Assembly (NCBI RefSeq): GCF_900176535.1
Contig: NZ_FWXT01000001.1
Coordinates: forward strand, 1,178,001-1,242,000
Origin: Pedobacter africanus
GTDB taxonomy: Bacteria; Bacteroidota; Bacteroidia; Sphingobacteriales; Sphingobacteriaceae
DNA: 64,000 nucleotides
Direction: 5' to 3'
In this document: piece after piece, positions 18,980 to 26,135 of the stretch
Layout: every line of letters starts with the position of its first letter
Numbering within the stretch: the first letter of the stretch is position 1
Translations under genes and position numbers: made by a program
The notes under the pieces: generated by a model
Seen by the model: the letters and a program-made list of their open reading frames with translations, nothing else
Told to the model about the DNA's origin: nothing
The model's database searches: none

Positions 18980-19825
18980 ATGAAAAAAATACTAGTTTAC
19001 ATCCTGCTATTCCAGCTGGCCATGGTATTTGCAGGCTGCGAAAAGGAAATTATGCCCTATAAGGGAAAAGAAGGTGTGTACTTCTCCGTTCGCAACGGCA
19101 ACAAATACCTGGAAAGTTTATGGCCCTATGTGCCTTTCAGCAGTGTAGAGTTTGTGCGTATCGGTAAGGATCTGGTCGAATTTCCGGTGATGGTTACGAT
19201 TACCGGACCGGTAAAAGATTACGCCCGCAGCTTCCGCATAGAAGTGAACCCCGATTCTACTACGGCCATCGCCGGCGAGCATTATGAACCTTTACAAGCG
19301 GATTGGACGATCCCGGTGGGTGCAATAAGCACAAATATCAAGGTACGTCTGAAACGTACACCAGATCTGGAAGACAAACCTGTAACCCTGGGCTTGCGTC
19401 TGGTAGCAACCAAAGACTTTGAACTGTCATTCCCTGAATGGGACGCCATTCCAACTTTAACATCAGGTACTGTTGTACCAGAATTTGATGCCAGCCTGCA
19501 CACCTTAAGGATAAACGACATCATGGTGCAGCCCGCAATCTGGCGGGGATCCCTTCAGCCAGGCAATAAGGAGTCAGGATTATTTGGTGTCTTTACCCGA
19601 AGAAAAATGGAATTCCTGATCGAAAACCTGGGATTAAAGTACGAAGACTTTGAAAGTGAAGAGTCTATGCCCCTGGCCCGTTCTATATTGGTTGGCGCTG
19701 ACGCCTCTGCAATTTTGATCAAACGTTTCAATGAAAAAAAGCCAGTACTGGAAGAAGACGGCAGGCTGATGTTTATCGGTTCTGTACCATGGACATCCAT
19801 TATTGGTGTACCCTATGTTCCTTAA
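18980..19825 (+). CDS. DUF4843 domain lipoprotein
   Basis: A 281-aa lipoprotein with lipobox MVFAGC (Cys20) followed by EKEIMPYKGKEGVYF, the characteristic DUF4843 start. The middle has the family's FPVMVTITGPVKDYARSF and AIAGEHYEPL segments, an all-beta pattern. Proteins of this family sit directly after SusC/SusD in Bacteroidota and are assumed to be accessory ligand-binding surface proteins, in the position of SusE/SusF. The spacing to SusD is 12 bp and to the PKD-like gene 24 bp. No enzyme motif is visible. Confidence 0.85.
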   Translation: MKKILVYILLFQLAMVFAGCEKEIMPYKGKEGVYFSVRNGNKYLESLWPYVPFSSVEFVRIGKDLVEFPVMVTITGPVKDYARSFRIEVNPDSTTAIAGEHYEPLQADWTIPVGAISTNIKVRLKRTPDLEDKPVTLGLRLVATKDFELSFPEWDAIPTLTSGTVVPEFDASLHTLRINDIMVQPAIWRGSLQPGNKESGLFGVFTRRKMEFLIENLGLKYEDFESEESMPLARSILVGADASAILIKRFNEKKPVLEEDGRLMFIGSVPWTSIIGVPYVP

Positions 19826-19849
19826 CCATTACTTAATTCAGAAAATCAA

Positions 19850-21394
19850 ATGAAACGATCATTAAACTATATCATCAGTCTGCTTTCCATTATTGCAGTA
19901 AGCTCCTGCAGTAAGGATCTGGGCAACTATGAATACAATACAATAAATGAGCTCAATATAAAAGGTGTAAAAGGTGACTATATTGTAAAAACAGGCATAG
20001 ATACACTGCGCATTAAGCCAGATATTGCTACCAGTCTTGACCAGGCAGATGCAAACCGTTACACCTACTTCTGGGTTCTAAAAACAGGCACACTCAGCTT
20101 CGATACCATTGGCCGGAAAAAAGACCTGGAATATGCGGTAAGGGTAAATCCTGCCACATACGACCTCTTTTACCGGGTGCGTGACAAGCAAACAGGTGTT
20201 ACCTGGACAGCCAACACCAAAGTTACCGTAAGTACAGGCTTTTCACGGGGTCTGCTGATTATGGGCGAAGATGAGCAGGGGTATGCAGAGGCCGAGATGC
20301 TTTCGATGATCACAGACACCGTCTATATACCCCATATTCTGTCTACTAGCGGGCTTCCACGCTTGCGGGAGCCGATAAGCCTACTGCATACCGGGGGTAA
20401 CAATAACGAAATGAAACTCTGGGCATTCACAAAAACGGGTTCCTATTATCTTGACCGTGCCACCATGACCGGCACCGTAACCAACAATTTCAGCAGGCTG
20501 CTGTACATATCCGAGCCCATTAACCCTGAAACATTGCAGCCCATTGCACTGGCCCCCCAAATCCGTACAGCGGCAGGTGCCGTGGGCAGTACTTTTTACC
20601 GCGCCATGCTTACTGTAGGTGGAGATGTTTTTGCTGCCTCGCCTTTTTTAACCGGGGGAGATTTTTTCAACAACCCGGTGAACAGGGTTGCACCAAACCT
20701 GGAAACCCGGTTGCCCGCGGCCCCATACCTGCTCTATCCAATTGGCAGCATGAGTTCATTTATGTGGTATGACACGCAAAATCAGCGTTTCCTCATGTTT
20801 ACCAATTTTGCAGGAAATGTTTCCAGCGTGCTTACAGATGCGCCTAATGCCATCTTCCCCTGGAACCAGCCGGCCGGACGAAGCCTGGTATATGCAGAAA
20901 ACACACGTAATACCGATGGCGGATCAACCCAGGGCAATTCTTTTGCCATCATGAAGGATGCTGACAATACACACCATATTTATAAATTCTATGCAAACGG
21001 TACAAACCCTGCCAAAAGAAATTATTACATGATGAAACCCATGGCTACAGATTTTGCCAAAGCAGATCATTATGCTTTTTCGTCTAACCGTACCGTGGTC
21101 TTCTACTCGGTAGGCAATAAGCTTTATGCCTACGATTACAATCCGGGCAACGAAAAGAGCTATACCATTAACAATATAGGTAACGATGTAATCACGATGA
21201 TTAAGTTTGACACACAGATAGACCACTTGACCAACAGCCTGTATGTCGCAACCTACAACAGCACTACCAAAGGCACGCTACGCCGTTTCAGGTTAGGCTC
21301 AGACCCCAATACAGTTGACCTGCTTCCACAAGAAAACAGCACCTGGAGCGGATTGGTAAAGATAAAAGACATCAACTGGCGTGCAGTTAACTAA
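19850..21394 (+). CDS. PKD-like family lipoprotein
   Basis: A 514-aa lipoprotein, lipobox AVSSC (Cys20), starting SKDLGNYEYNTINELNIKG, the usual entry of the PKD-like family that follows DUF4843 genes. The N-terminal part (about 30-130) has beta-sandwich character with YTYFWVLK and YDLFYRVRDKQTGVTW. The rest (130-510) has repeated beta strands with GLLIMGEDEQGYAEAEML, MWYDTQNQRFLMFTN and VVFYSVGNKLYAYDYN, reminiscent of a propeller-like surface binding protein. It probably assists the SusC/SusD pair. No catalytic residues are recognised. Confidence 0.82.
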   Translation: MKRSLNYIISLLSIIAVSSCSKDLGNYEYNTINELNIKGVKGDYIVKTGIDTLRIKPDIATSLDQADANRYTYFWVLKTGTLSFDTIGRKKDLEYAVRVNPATYDLFYRVRDKQTGVTWTANTKVTVSTGFSRGLLIMGEDEQGYAEAEMLSMITDTVYIPHILSTSGLPRLREPISLLHTGGNNNEMKLWAFTKTGSYYLDRATMTGTVTNNFSRLLYISEPINPETLQPIALAPQIRTAAGAVGSTFYRAMLTVGGDVFAASPFLTGGDFFNNPVNRVAPNLETRLPAAPYLLYPIGSMSSFMWYDTQNQRFLMFTNFAGNVSSVLTDAPNAIFPWNQPAGRSLVYAENTRNTDGGSTQGNSFAIMKDADNTHHIYKFYANGTNPAKRNYYMMKPMATDFAKADHYAFSSNRTVVFYSVGNKLYAYDYNPGNEKSYTINNIGNDVITMIKFDTQIDHLTNSLYVATYNSTTKGTLRRFRLGSDPNTVDLLPQENSTWSGLVKIKDINWRAVN

Positions 21395-21419
21395 TGAAAA
21401 ACACAAAAAATTTAAAAAA

Positions 21420-22538
21420 ATGAACAAAAAACAAATAACAACCATCCTGGCACTGTTGCTCCTGCCCTTTTCCGTATTCTCGCAATCCGGGAACTTTAGT
21501 CTCCAGGGAAAAGTAAATAGCAAACTGAATGGCAAATTCATCAAACTTTATTACGAGGACGCAAAAACTAAAAAAACAGATAGTACAGCTATAAAAAACG
21601 GAACCTTCAAATTAACGGGCCAGGTAAGTGCGCCAACTGTAGGAAAGCTAAGCCTGGGTAATGAAGACGAGGGCGACGGAATAGACCTGTTCCTGTCTGA
21701 GGGAATAATCCGTATTTCGGCCAAAGATTCTATCCATTATGCCAGTATCAGCGGTACAAAACTGACCGAAGAGCACGAACTGCTGGCTAAAAAGCTGAGG
21801 CCAGCCGACGACAAAGTTTTCGGTGGTTTCAGGGCCTTCAAAAAAATGCCCGAAGGGGAAGCCAAGAAAGGCTTTATGAGTAAAATTCTGGCAGGTATTG
21901 ATGCATACCATTTGTACAAGCGGGAAACGATTCACCAGTTTGCTATTGAACATCCGGCTTCCTATGTATCGCTTTATTATTTAGATAAAAATGCACCAGG
22001 CAGTCTTATCAACTACGAAACCACTTATCCTTACTACTCAAAATTAAGCCCCGAACTCAAAAGTACCCCGCTAGGGAAACAATTGGGAGAAAGGCTTATG
22101 GCTGTTAAAGGTAAGCTGACAGGGCAACCCTATATAGATTTTGTTTCAACTACCCCCGAAGGAAAGCAACTGACCCTGCAAGAGGTAATCAGCAAAAACA
22201 AGTATACCCTGGTAGATTTCTGGGCCAGCTGGTGCGGCCCCTGCCGCAAAGAAAACCCGCATGTGGTTAAAACCTTTAATACTTTTAAAGACAAAGGCTT
22301 TACGGTACTGAGCGTATCCCTTGATGATAAAGCAGACAAATGGAAAGAGGCAATTGAAAAAGATGGGATGCCATGGTACCATGTTTCCAGCCTTAAAGGC
22401 TGGAAAGAGCCTGCTGCCGAATTATACGGCATCAGGGCCATTCCACAAAATATACTGGTGGACAATAAGGGGAAAATTGTAGCTACCAATCTCAGGGCAG
22501 AAACACTTTTTAACAAGATTAGCGAACTTACACGTTGA
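21420..22538 (+). CDS. TlpA-like thioredoxin family protein with DUF4369 domain
   Basis: A 372-aa exported thiol-disulfide oxidoreductase. The start is placed at the ATG at 21420, because an earlier in-frame ATG at 21381 lies inside the preceding gene and would put a lysine-rich tail before the signal peptide. The signal peptide ends near VFSQ (22). Residues 25-115 resemble DUF4369 (FSLQGKVNSKLNGKFIKLYY); the thioredoxin domain (about 235-372) has WASWCGPCRKENP with Cys272 and Cys275 and the cis-proline segment RAIPQN. It closes the uptake operon and may reduce or protect cysteines in imported substrates or in the operon's own proteins. Confidence 0.9.
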   Translation: MNKKQITTILALLLLPFSVFSQSGNFSLQGKVNSKLNGKFIKLYYEDAKTKKTDSTAIKNGTFKLTGQVSAPTVGKLSLGNEDEGDGIDLFLSEGIIRISAKDSIHYASISGTKLTEEHELLAKKLRPADDKVFGGFRAFKKMPEGEAKKGFMSKILAGIDAYHLYKRETIHQFAIEHPASYVSLYYLDKNAPGSLINYETTYPYYSKLSPELKSTPLGKQLGERLMAVKGKLTGQPYIDFVSTTPEGKQLTLQEVISKNKYTLVDFWASWCGPCRKENPHVVKTFNTFKDKGFTVLSVSLDDKADKWKEAIEKDGMPWYHVSSLKGWKEPAAELYGIRAIPQNILVDNKGKIVATNLRAETLFNKISELTR

Positions 22539-22560
22539 TGCACACCCAATAGTTTCAGCA

Positions 22561-22597
22561 ACAAAAAGCCTTAGATTTCTCTAAGGCTTTTTGTTTA
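22561..22597 (+). terminator. Bidirectional Rho-independent terminator
   Basis: Perfect 15-bp stem ACAAAAAGCCTTAGA/TCTAAGGCTTTTTGT (22561-22575 and 22580-22594) with a TTTC loop. The T-rich arm follows the GC part on both strands, so it can end the plus-strand operon at 22538 and the minus-strand fragment at 22624. Confidence 0.88.
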
Positions 22598-22623
22598 TTG
22601 GCAAGAAACCTGAAGGCAGAAAA

Positions 22624-22914
22624 TCAGATCTTCTTTTTTAACTCCTGTATTTTCGTCTTGTACCCTTCTACTGTATAATCAAAAACACAGCCTTTATAGC
22701 GCTCATCTTTGAGTTCTTCCTGACCTTTAACAAGGGCTTGTTCCATTGCTGCAATAGCACTTTTAAAGTCAGCAATTTTAATGTAACCGTCCGCTACTTT
22801 ATCAACGATCAGGGAGTTTGTGTTAGCTTCGCCATTTGAGGATATACTTCTGCATGCCGTACCTACCCATCCTACTTTATCAATAAAATGTTGCCAATTA
22901 TTGTTTTGCCACAA
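22624..22914 (-). pseudogene. C-terminal fragment of a larger helical (TPR-like) protein
   Basis: A 96-codon minus-strand frame. Residues about 30-96 look like the end of a helical protein: LIVDKVADGYIKIADFKSAI, then AMEQALVKGQEELKDERYKG, then TVEGYKTKIQELKKKI, as in C-termini of exported thioredoxin-like/TPR proteins of Pedobacter. The first 30 residues (MWQNNNWQHFIDKVGW) do not look like a natural N-terminus and there is no signal peptide. I read it as a remnant, in keeping with the sigma remnant 0.8 kb away, but a small intact gene cannot be excluded. Confidence 0.4.
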
Positions 22915-22951
22915 TTAATAAAAAAGTGATTTACTATTTTTTTATTAAAGA

Positions 22952-22981
22952 AGAGGTAAGTAGACTAGCTTACTTACCTCT
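22952..22981 (-). repeat. Perfect 11-bp inverted repeat after peptide gene A
   Basis: AGAGGTAAGTA/TACTTACCTCT (22952-22962 and 22971-22981) with an 8-nt loop, 10 bp beyond the stop of the minus-strand peptide gene. The minus strand after it is CTTTAATAAAA, not a T run, so it may be a weak terminator or an mRNA 3'-end stabiliser. Confidence 0.5.
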
Positions 22982-22990
22982 AAAATTTAC

Positions 22991-23194
22991 TTAGTTTCCA
23001 ACAGGAACGCAATACCCCCAGTCATCCCCATCTAAATCATCGACACAAGTTAAATTAGGGCAGCATCCTGCGTTGGGACCTAAAAAACATTCCTCGTTTA
23101 AATCTAAACAATAATCAATGGAACCTCCAACAATTACTTTCTGTTCAGCTCTACTTAGGGTTACACCCCCAGCATTCTCTTTTAACTTTTTCAT
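22991..23194 (-). CDS. Small double-glycine-leader peptide with six-cysteine knottin-like core (peptide A)
   Basis: A 67-aa precursor. The leader (1-24) ends TLSRAEQKVIVGG, the same type as Bacteroidota GG-leader peptides (LSREEL...GG) cut by C39-peptidase transporters. The 43-residue core has six cysteines in the order C-x6-C-x7-CC-x4-C-x11-C and no other, which is the framework of inhibitor cystine knot (knottin) peptides. The core is acidic (DLNEE, DDLDGDD). No lanthionine, radical-SAM or cyclodehydratase gene, and no C39 transporter, is present in the window. It is divergent from peptide B with a 241-bp gap holding inverted repeats. The leader call is good; the knottin fold is inference from spacing. 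Confidence 0.65.
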   Translation of the reverse strand: MKKLKENAGGVTLSRAEQKVIVGGSIDYCLDLNEECFLGPNAGCCPNLTCVDDLDGDDWGYCVPVGN

Positions 23195-23208
23195 AACTAA
23201 ATTTAAAG

Positions 23209-23230
23209 ATTATCAAATACCCTTGATAAT
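23209..23230 (-). promoter_or_regulatory. Inverted repeat in the leader of peptide gene A
   Basis: Perfect 8-bp arms ATTATCAA/TTGATAAT (23209-23216 and 23223-23230) with a 6-nt spacer, 14 bp before the start codon of peptide A. The position suits an operator or a small RNA hairpin over the translation start region. Confidence 0.45.
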
Positions 23231-23233
23231 TTT

Positions 23234-23256
23234 AAGACACCAAAGGATAATGTCTT
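23234..23256. promoter_or_regulatory. Second inverted repeat between the divergent peptide genes
   Basis: AAGACA-N11-TGTCTT (23234-23239 and 23251-23256), immediately next to the previous inverted repeat. Possible binding site for a dimeric regulator; no regulator gene is next to it. Confidence 0.35.
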
Positions 23257-23379
23257 TAAATGCACTATACTCAATGTCAGTACAAAAAATAGCGATAAGA
23301 TGTAAATTATGAATTATAATTGACTTTTCAAGACGCCAAAAAAATTCCATAACAAAATGAAAATTAACTTGTTAACCAA

Positions 23380-23410
23380 AATTTAATTCATTTACTTCAA
23401 TTTAATTCAT
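23380..23410 (+). promoter_or_regulatory. 12-bp direct repeats upstream of peptide gene B
   Basis: AATTTAATTCAT occurs at 23380-23391 and again at 23399-23410, a period of 19 bp (about two helical turns), ending 25 bp before the start codon of peptide B. The period would place two protein subunits on one face of the DNA. The region is very AT-rich, so chance duplication is possible. Confidence 0.4.
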
Positions 23411-23435
23411 CTATTAACACTTAAACCAAAGAAAA

Positions 23436-23642
23436 ATGACAAAACAAAAATCTAATTCTGCTCAATTGATTGGTAGAAAATTGAGCAGAGAAGAGTTAAG
23501 TAAAATTAGCGGGGGAAATGACCAAACTTGCGGTTGGTTTAATGACATTTTCCTTCTCCAGCCCGTAGGTGAGCAAGGAAAATGTTGTCGTGATCTTACA
23601 TGTATTCCCGAAGGAAACCCAGAACAAGAAGTTTGTGCATGA
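23436..23642 (+). CDS. Small double-glycine-leader cysteine-rich peptide (peptide B)
   Basis: A 68-aa precursor. The leader (1-27) ends KLSREELSKISGG, an almost textbook Bacteroidota GG leader. The 41-residue core has five cysteines in the order C-x16-CC-x4-C-x10-C, matching peptide A (CC-x4-C-x11-C) over its last four but lacking A's second cysteine. RDLTCIPEG in B aligns with PNLTCVDD in A. The odd cysteine count leaves one thiol free or allows a dimer. The gene is divergent from peptide A and followed by a hairpin at 23654-23684. No processing or immunity gene is adjacent. Confidence 0.65.
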   Translation: MTKQKSNSAQLIGRKLSREELSKISGGNDQTCGWFNDIFLLQPVGEQGKCCRDLTCIPEGNPEQEVCA

Positions 23643-23653
23643 GATAACTTAAC

Positions 23654-23684
23654 AGCGGGCTTATCGTAGTAAAATAAGCTCGCT
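23654..23684 (+). terminator. Terminator-like hairpin after peptide gene B
   Basis: Stem AGCGGGCTTAT/ATAAGCTCGCT (23654-23664 and 23674-23684, one G-T pair) with a 9-nt loop, 11 bp beyond the peptide B stop. AAACTTTAGACTTTTT follows, a weak T-rich tail. Confidence 0.55.
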
Positions 23685-23698
23685 AAACTTTAGACTTT

Positions 23699-23929
23699 TT
23701 AGACATATAATTTCACACCGAGCACAGTAATTTTTAACTTTTGGTCATTAAACGTATGATTGCGAACCAAACGGTTTAGATAGGCCGAAAACTGCTCAAC
23801 TTCCGGCAACTTTTTCCGTTTCTCCCAGACTTTCAAAAAACTTTCCTGAACAATATCTATAGCCAATTGCTCGGAATGTGTCAGGCTACGGGCAAAAGTG
23901 TCCGCATTATCCTGACGGTTGCGAAAATG
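23699..23929 (-). pseudogene. Remnant of an ECF sigma factor (region 2 only)
   Basis: The minus-strand frame between stops at 23930-23932 and 23699-23701 encodes 76 codons without a start codon at its head. It reads ARSLTHSEQLAIDIVQESFL, then KVWEKRKKLPEVEQFSAYLN, then RLVRNHTFN, an unmistakable region 2 of a Bacteroidota FecI-like sigma factor. The beginning and the whole of region 4 are missing; after HTFN the sequence becomes unrelated (DQKLKITVLGV) and stops. No FecR or SusC is attached. It is a relic of a lost uptake locus or of a rearrangement that brought in the peptide genes. Confidence 0.75.
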
Positions 23930-23999
23930 CTATTCCTTTATTTTTAAGTTTAATGTTTACCTTAAATGCGTAACTTAACATAGGTTACAAATAATTAAG

Positions 24000-24518
24000 A
24001 TGAAAAAAATGACAATATTTGTTTTGATACTAACAGCTGTCGCAATGGCATTGATTGCGGGGTTGTTCTATGCTTACAGCTGTTCGGTAAATCCAGGTTT
24101 GGGAAAATTATCAGATGAAGTATATATACTTGCCATGCAATCCATTAACAGGGCAATTCTAAATCCGGTATTCTTTGCCAGCTTTATGGGCACCTTACTG
24201 CTCTTGCCCCTCAGTACATGGCTGCTATATAGATCAGGTGGTGCATCAACTGTTTTTTATTTTTTATTTGCAGCAACTATTATTTATGCTGTTGGCACAT
24301 TTGGCGTTACCATGGTAAAAAATGTACCCCTGAACGAAGCCCTTGATAAGTTTAATGTGAGATCTGCCAGTCTTGAAGAAATAGCAAAACAACGCCAGCT
24401 GTTTCAAATCCCATGGAATAATTTCAACAATATCCGCACAATAGCAAGCATTGTGTCCTTGGTTCTGGTGATTATCGCCTGTATTAATGTATCCACCGGT
24501 CAAAATCAGAATGGTTGA
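24000..24518 (+). CDS. DUF1772 family membrane protein (anthrone oxygenase-like)
   Basis: A 172-aa protein with four predicted membrane helices: residues 5-27, about 57-76, 83-103 and 148-166. The NPVFFASFMGTLLLLPLS and NVPLNEALDKFN segments and the late PWNNFNNIRTIASIVSLV are typical DUF1772 features. Fungal relatives include anthrone oxygenases, but bacterial members have no settled function. It stands alone, between the sigma remnant and a convergent small gene. Confidence 0.82.
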   Translation: MKKMTIFVLILTAVAMALIAGLFYAYSCSVNPGLGKLSDEVYILAMQSINRAILNPVFFASFMGTLLLLPLSTWLLYRSGGASTVFYFLFAATIIYAVGTFGVTMVKNVPLNEALDKFNVRSASLEEIAKQRQLFQIPWNNFNNIRTIASIVSLVLVIIACINVSTGQNQNG

Positions 24519-24580
24519 GCGATTTCCAATCCGCCGACCGATGCGCTTAACTGTACCAGTCTGTTGGCTACTTCCTGTGG

Positions 24581-24877
24581 TTATTTGAATGTTTTTATCT
24601 TTTCTGCCAGCATTACCAGCACGGGCTGCCTTGCAATCAGGTTAAAACTCCAGATATCGTCTGTAATAAAAACATGGTTGCCATCAAAACTATAAATATA
24701 GTCCCCTCCTTCAATTCCAATGATCCAGTCTTCTTTTTTTAGCTCGGGATAACTGCGCAGAACCTGCCAGCAATACGCTCTGATTTCTTCTTCGCTGAAA
24801 TCATCCAGCATCGGCAAAATGCTATTTTCATCACGCAATCCATACACCGATAACATTTCATCAATCTTATTTTTCAT
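24581..24877 (-). CDS. Conserved-looking small cytoplasmic protein, unknown function
   Basis: A 98-aa protein from the ATG at 24877 (MKNKIDEMLSVYGL); an in-frame ATG at 24916 would give 111 aa. The shorter start is preferred because a promoter-like TAAATTTTG lies directly before the longer one. The chain is acidic and has balanced hydrophobic periodicity (FSEEEIRAYCWQVLRSYPEL, DWIIGIEGGDYIYSFDGNHVFITDDIW), consistent with a folded alpha/beta protein. No signal peptide, membrane segment or named domain is recognised. It is convergent with the DUF1772 gene. Confidence 0.6.
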   Translation of the reverse strand: MKNKIDEMLSVYGLRDENSILPMLDDFSEEEIRAYCWQVLRSYPELKKEDWIIGIEGGDYIYSFDGNHVFITDDIWSFNLIARQPVLVMLAEKIKTFK

Positions 24878-24970
24878 AGGCGTATCAGCATTAGTTCTTT
24901 GGAATCTATTGGCCATTCAAAATTTAGACCATACCTTAACGAAGGTAGAAATTTTGTACGGCAGCTGATC

Positions 24971-26113
24971 TTACATCTTCAGAATTTCAGAAATAATCTG
25001 GGCATACCATCTTGACAGGTAATCATTAGGATGGTTCACATTGTTGCCAGTCATATCCTGATAAGTTTTATGTTTCAATAGCTCTTGATGAGTTCCGGTT
25101 AGATCTGCCAATACTACGCCCTTTCTTGTTAGTTTTTGTAATTCGGCTTTATACAAAGATTGAATTTTGCTCTGTGTCGCGTACGGATTTGCCAGCATTG
25201 GAGAAATAAGAATGAATTCTGCCTTTGGATTTTCAGCGAGCACGGCTTTCATAATTCCCGAAACCTGAGCCCGGTAAACTTTAGGCTGTACTCCAAAGGT
25301 ACCATCATTCATTCCAAAACCTATGATGACCAAGTCAGGATTTTCTGGTAAAACTGCCGTTGCTACATTTTCTAAACCCCATCCAGCCAATTTTCCACCA
25401 ACAGACTGGTTGCTATAGCCAATCTTTCCCGCGTATGTTTCTCGCAAGTTGTAAATAATAAGCTCTGGCCAGGAAGGCATAAAAGGTGACTGATTCTGAA
25501 ATCCACTGGAATTTGCGCCAGTTTCAATGCTATTTCCATAAAAAACAATTTTAAGGTCCTCCTTATTGTTTAGCTTTTGCAAGGTGTACTTTAGTGACTG
25601 TCCTGAAAATTCAGGTATTGGCCCCAGCCATTTTTTAGACCGATCTGGCAAATAGGTGATTGAAATTTGCATAGACCTGAAATAAGTCCCTTCATTAAAA
25701 AGAACAAACTCTCCTTTCCTTTTACCCTCCATAGACCAATCTTTCTTCAATATTTTGAATACCAGGTCTTCCTGCCTGATAAATGGAATATTAGAGTGAT
25801 TTGTCAGTTTAATCCTTCCATTTTCATAGATCCAGTCCTTATCTTCCAGAAAGGTTTTTGATAAGTCTGCAGATCTTACAGATAATATCTTTCTAGCCTT
25901 AAAGAGAAGCGGCCCGCTAGCGATATCTCCATCCTTTATGATCTGTACAATTTCGTCGGTAATTGTATCAGTCTTCCAGAAAGGGTTCAGATAGGATTTT
26001 AAGCTAATATGGTCTTTCCATCTAGCTTCTATAGCCTGGCCATATGTCGTTGAAATACCAAGTGTAGCAAAAAAAAGTACATTTATTATCTTAAAAAAAA
26101 GAGGTTTATCCAT
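24971..26113 (-). CDS. SGNH/GDSL hydrolase, probable glycan esterase
   Basis: A 380-aa exported protein (signal peptide ending near TYGQ, residue 26). Residues 30-180 form an N-terminal beta-rich domain; the SGNH domain follows. Block I is FYGNSIETG with nucleophile Ser195 (GNS rather than GDS), block II SVGGKLAGW with Gly240, block III GFGMND with Asn269, and block V NVNHPND with His361. The usual Asp three residues before the His is Asn358. It probably removes acyl groups (acetyl is commonest) from the glycan handled by this locus. Last gene of the operon, 22 bp after the glycosidase gene. Confidence 0.85.
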   Translation of the reverse strand: MDKPLFFKIINVLFFATLGISTTYGQAIEARWKDHISLKSYLNPFWKTDTITDEIVQIIKDGDIASGPLLFKARKILSVRSADLSKTFLEDKDWIYENGRIKLTNHSNIPFIRQEDLVFKILKKDWSMEGKRKGEFVLFNEGTYFRSMQISITYLPDRSKKWLGPIPEFSGQSLKYTLQKLNNKEDLKIVFYGNSIETGANSSGFQNQSPFMPSWPELIIYNLRETYAGKIGYSNQSVGGKLAGWGLENVATAVLPENPDLVIIGFGMNDGTFGVQPKVYRAQVSGIMKAVLAENPKAEFILISPMLANPYATQSKIQSLYKAELQKLTRKGVVLADLTGTHQELLKHKTYQDMTGNNVNHPNDYLSRWYAQIISEILKM

Positions 26114-26135
26114 AACACAATGATTATTTATTTAG

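Noticed and set aside
22991..23642. Lanthipeptide, thiopeptide or radical-SAM peptide cluster
   Set aside because: No lanthionine synthetase, cyclodehydratase, radical-SAM enzyme or dedicated transporter is present, so only unmodified or disulfide-bonded peptides are proposed.
24515..24583. In-frame continuation after the stop of the small gene at 24581 (PQEVANRLVQLSASVGG)
   Set aside because: It reads like protein but overlaps the end of the DUF1772 gene, is very short, and one stop codon separates it; chance cannot be excluded.
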